Below are positions 7,399-9,526 of a stretch of 9,526 nt of DNA, in pieces (position 1 is the first letter of the stretch; the number at the start of each line of letters is the position of its first letter). This DNA is from Mariprofundaceae bacterium. Lineage in GTDB: Bacteria; Pseudomonadota; Zetaproteobacteria; Mariprofundales; Mariprofundaceae. Under the pieces are notes generated by a model, which ran no database searches, was not told the origin of the DNA, and saw only the letters and a list, made by a program, of their open reading frames with translations. The translations under genes and the position numbers were made by a program. The stretch spans positions 1-9,526 of the forward strand of contig JALUXN010000242.1 of assembly GCA_027018975.1 (NCBI GenBank), written 5' to 3'.

Positions 7399-7472
7399 TG
7401 AATCATCAAACGGTAAACTCACCATTTAATGACTCAAGAAAACCGGAGCGTAACCATTCAGCCACATACTAG
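7399..7472. other. Unassigned part of the 308-base glgC-GH57 spacer
   Basis: The gap from 7296 to 7603 holds the glgC terminator, repeat copy 2, this stretch, and a long palindrome. This stretch is AT-richer than the genes around it. TTGAAT (7398-7403) and TTTAAT (7425-7430) look like promoter boxes but are 21 bases apart, too far for a standard sigma70 site. No reading frame or RNA gene was recognised. A promoter for the GH57 gene is expected somewhere between the terminator and 7603, but I cannot place it. Confidence 0.4.
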
Positions 7473-7589
7473 AACTGTTCAGATCGCCCAAGGTTTGTTC
7501 GATAGCAAGGCGAAAACGCGCAGTGTGCTGTTGCACATGAGCATTTTCAACGCAGCTAGCGGGCAAACCGTGGGATGAGCTGAACAGTT
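7473..7589. repeat. 117-base imperfect palindrome with exact 10-base terminal inverted repeats (MITE-like or structured leader)
   Basis: AACTGTTCAG (7473-7482) and CTGAACAGTT (7580-7589) are exact inverted repeats. The symmetry continues inward: CCCAAGGTTTG near the left faces the complement of CAAACCGTGGG near the right, GATAGC faces GCTAGC, and AAAACGCGCAGTGTGC faces GCACATGAGCATTTT. The centre is GTGC-TGTT-GCAC (7525-7536), which coincides with the centre of the outer repeats to within a base. As DNA this looks like a non-coding mobile element remnant or intergenic palindromic repeat. As RNA it would fold into one long hairpin ending five bases before the GH57 ribosome binding site. No clear target-site duplication flanks it, and it contains no gene. 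Confidence 0.75.
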
Positions 7590-7603
7590 ACACCGGAGCA
7601 ACC

Positions 7604-9301
7604 ATGAGCAAACCATTATCCGTGATTTTTTACTGGCATATGCACCAGCCCTTCTACCGCGAGGCGGAGACCGGTCACTACCATCTGCCGTGGGTCTATC
7701 TGCACGCCATGAAGGACTACACCGATATGGCCGAAATCCTCTCCCAACTGCCGCGCGCCAAGGCGGTGATCAACTACGTGCCGTCGCTCACCGCCCAGAT
7801 TGAGGATTACACCACCACCCTGCGCGCTTTTCTCAATGGTGAGACCGATAGCCTCAACGACCCGCTGCTGGCGGCACTGGCCGACCGCTCCGGCCATTTC
7901 GATGCTGCCACCCGCAGCATGCTGTTGGAGAGCTGCTTCCGCCTGAATCACGAGCGCAATCTGCACCGCTACCCTGCCTACTCGCGCCTGTTCAACCTCG
8001 CCGAGCATGCCAAAACAAACGACTCGCTCAACTACCTCGGCGACAGCTTCTTTGCCGATCTCGTCACGTGGTATCACATCGCCTGGCTCGGCGAGACGGT
8101 GCGCCAGCGCAACTTTGTCGCCCGCCGGCTGATCGAAAAGTCGCGCGACTTCTCCTTTCAGGATCGCCGCGACCTGCTCACCCTGATCGCCTCGCTGCTG
8201 GCCGAGATCCCGGCCATGCATCGCAAACTGGTCGCCAGTGGCAAGCTGGAGCTGACCACCACCCCCTACGCCCACCCGATCATCCCGCTGATGCTCGATT
8301 TCAATACGGCGCGCGAAACCGTGCCCGACGCGCTGATTCCCGACACCCCATATCCTGGCGGCCGCGAACGCGCCGTGGAGCACATCGAACTGGCCAAGGC
8401 GAGCCATCAACGGCTGTTCGGTGAGCCTGCCAACGGCGTCTGGCCTGCCGAAGGCGCGGTCTCCAACGACACACTGGCACTGCTCGGTGAGGCCGGATTC
8501 CAGTGGTGCGCCACCGGCGAATCGGTACTGCACCACTCGCTGCAGTACAATCTGCGCGAACAGCAGGGCAACCGCGACCTCTACCACCCGTGGCTGGTCG
8601 GCGAGGGCGAGCAGCAGATCACCTGCTTCTTCCGCGACGATCGCCTCTCCGACCTGATCGGCTTCGAGTACAGCCGCTGGAACACCGATGATGCGATCAA
8701 CAATTTCATGCACGAGCTGGCCGGCATCCGCCACCGCACACAGGGGATGGAGGCTCCGGTGGTGGCGATCATCATGGATGGCGAGAATGCCTGGGAGCAC
8801 TATCACGAGAACGCCCTCCCCTTCCTCACCAAACTCTATCAGTCAGTCGCCGAGCATGACGAATATGAGCTGACCACCTTCAGCGACTATCTCGCCGCCC
8901 ATCCGGCCACCGAGCGACTACCCAAACTGACCGCCGGCTCATGGGTCTATGGCAATCTCTCCACTTGGATCGGCGACCACGCCAAGACACGCGCATGGCA
9001 GCTGCTGATCGATGCCAAACAGGCCTATGACAGCCGCTTCGATGCGCTCAGCGACGAGACCAAGGCGGCCGCCAGTGAACAGCTACGCATCTGCGAAGGG
9101 TCCGACTGGTGCTGGTGGTTCGGCGATTACAATCCGGGCGAGAGTGTACGTGATTTCGACCGTCTCTACCGCCACCACCTGAAAAAACTCTATCTGCTGA
9201 TCGGCGCATCTGTGCCTGCGGTCCTCGATGAAACGATTTCACACGGTGGCGGCGATGCCGAGGGCGGCGGCACCATGCGGCGCGGCGGCGCGGACAGTTA
9301 A
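7604..9301 (+). CDS. Glycoside hydrolase family 57 protein (alpha-amylase / glucanotransferase type)
   Basis: A 565-residue protein without a signal peptide, so probably cytoplasmic. The GH57 signature HQP (14-16) is in the first strand (VIFYWHMHQP), followed by LPWVYLHAMKDYTDMAEIL. GVWPAEGAVS holds Glu283, the likely nucleophile by analogy with the WxxE motif of other GH57 members. IIMDGENAWEHY holds Asp392, the likely acid/base. GH57 enzymes act on alpha-1,4 or alpha-1,6 glucans by a retaining mechanism; whether this one hydrolyses, transfers or debranches cannot be told from the sequence. GGAG at 7595-7598 is five bases before the ATG. The C-terminus is a glycine-rich tail (SHGGGDAEGGGTMRRGGADS) that looks unstructured. 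Placement between glgC and malQ fits glycogen or maltodextrin turnover. Confidence 0.92.
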   Translation: MSKPLSVIFYWHMHQPFYREAETGHYHLPWVYLHAMKDYTDMAEILSQLPRAKAVINYVPSLTAQIEDYTTTLRAFLNGETDSLNDPLLAALADRSGHFDAATRSMLLESCFRLNHERNLHRYPAYSRLFNLAEHAKTNDSLNYLGDSFFADLVTWYHIAWLGETVRQRNFVARRLIEKSRDFSFQDRRDLLTLIASLLAEIPAMHRKLVASGKLELTTTPYAHPIIPLMLDFNTARETVPDALIPDTPYPGGRERAVEHIELAKASHQRLFGEPANGVWPAEGAVSNDTLALLGEAGFQWCATGESVLHHSLQYNLREQQGNRDLYHPWLVGEGEQQITCFFRDDRLSDLIGFEYSRWNTDDAINNFMHELAGIRHRTQGMEAPVVAIIMDGENAWEHYHENALPFLTKLYQSVAEHDEYELTTFSDYLAAHPATERLPKLTAGSWVYGNLSTWIGDHAKTRAWQLLIDAKQAYDSRFDALSDETKAAASEQLRICEGSDWCWWFGDYNPGESVRDFDRLYRHHLKKLYLLIGASVPAVLDETISHGGGDAEGGGTMRRGGADS

Positions 9302-9526
9302 TTGATCACAACCGAACAGCACGCACTGAACAGTGACAACCACTGGATCGACCGTCGCCGCTCGGCGCTGCTGCTCCACGTCACCTCCCTGCCCGGCCCC
9401 TTTCACAAAGGGGTGATCGGTGCGGAAGCGCGCCAGTTAATCGACACCATCCGCGCCAGCGGTTTCAGCGTCTGGCAATTCCTGCCGCTCGGCCCAACGC
9501 ACGATCACGGTTCCCCCTACGAGGCG
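9302..9526 (+). CDS. malQ: 4-alpha-glucanotransferase (amylomaltase), N-terminal part
   Basis: Seventy-five codons are visible before the window ends. RRSALLLHVTSLPGPFHKGVIG followed by FSVWQFLPLGPTHDHGSPYEA is the diagnostic N-terminus of GH77 amylomaltases (GILLHxTSLPGPxGIGdlG ... WQvLPLGPTgxgdSPYqs). The enzyme transfers maltodextrin segments between alpha-1,4 glucans, releasing glucose. The only plausible start before the conserved region is TTG at 9302, directly after the GH57 stop TAA and in the same frame. No ATG or GTG lies in frame before the conserved block, and no clear Shine-Dalgarno sequence precedes the TTG. Translation is therefore probably coupled to the GH57 gene, or the two were once one frame. 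The product is clear; the exact start is not. Confidence 0.88.
   Translation, partial: MITTEQHALNSDNHWIDRRRSALLLHVTSLPGPFHKGVIGAEARQLIDTIRASGFSVWQFLPLGPTHDHGSPYEA

Noticed and set aside
7616..8806. Long open frame of 396 codons on the minus strand opposite the GH57 gene.
   Set aside because: It is a shadow of the GC-rich codon usage of the GH57 gene: no recognisable motifs, and the plus-strand frame carries complete GH57 signatures.
9325..9334. ACTGAACAGT in malQ resembles the terminal repeat of the 117-base palindrome.
   Set aside because: It lies within the coding frame, is not accompanied by the inner palindrome sequence, and a ten-base resemblance can be chance.

Overview
This window looks like ordinary chromosome of a GC-rich Gram-negative bacterium, most likely a proteobacterium. 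Support for this comes from an exported beta-rich DUF3187 protein with a signal peptide, a bacterial GlgC close to the E. coli enzyme in length and motifs, a SixA-type phosphatase and a YibK/TrmL methylase. The genus cannot be fixed from the sequence alone. No phage, plasmid, CRISPR, rRNA or tRNA signal was seen.

Layout from left to right. Positions 2-1075 (+) hold the C-terminal part of an FAD-dependent amine-oxidase/protoporphyrinogen-oxidase-like protein that begins before the window. It converges on a two-gene minus-strand unit: a MidA/NDUFAF7-type SAM methyltransferase (2110-3255), whose end overlaps the start of a DUF3187 outer-membrane-like protein (1119-2138). A 63-base divergent spacer separates that unit from trxA (3319-3651, +), which ends in a strong intrinsic terminator. 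Then come trmL (tRNA wobble 2'-O-methylation), a sixA-like phosphohistidine phosphatase and carA (small subunit of carbamoyl-phosphate synthetase), all on the plus strand. The carB partner does not follow carA.

The right third is an alpha-glucan block. It contains glgC (ADP-glucose synthesis, the committing step of glycogen synthesis), a GH57 family alpha-glucan-active enzyme, and the start of malQ (4-alpha-glucanotransferase), which runs off the window. GlgC makes the glucosyl donor, while the GH57 enzyme and MalQ would remodel or recycle the glucan chains.

The least explained material lies between genes. A roughly 117-base full-length imperfect palindrome with exact 10-base terminal inverted repeats sits directly in front of the GH57 ribosome binding site. 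A diverged 33-base repeat, built on a GCGAC/GTCGC palindrome, occurs downstream of both trxA and glgC. The GH57 and malQ frames are separated by a single TAA with no intervening bases. These are modest leads; I see no clear new multi-gene system here.
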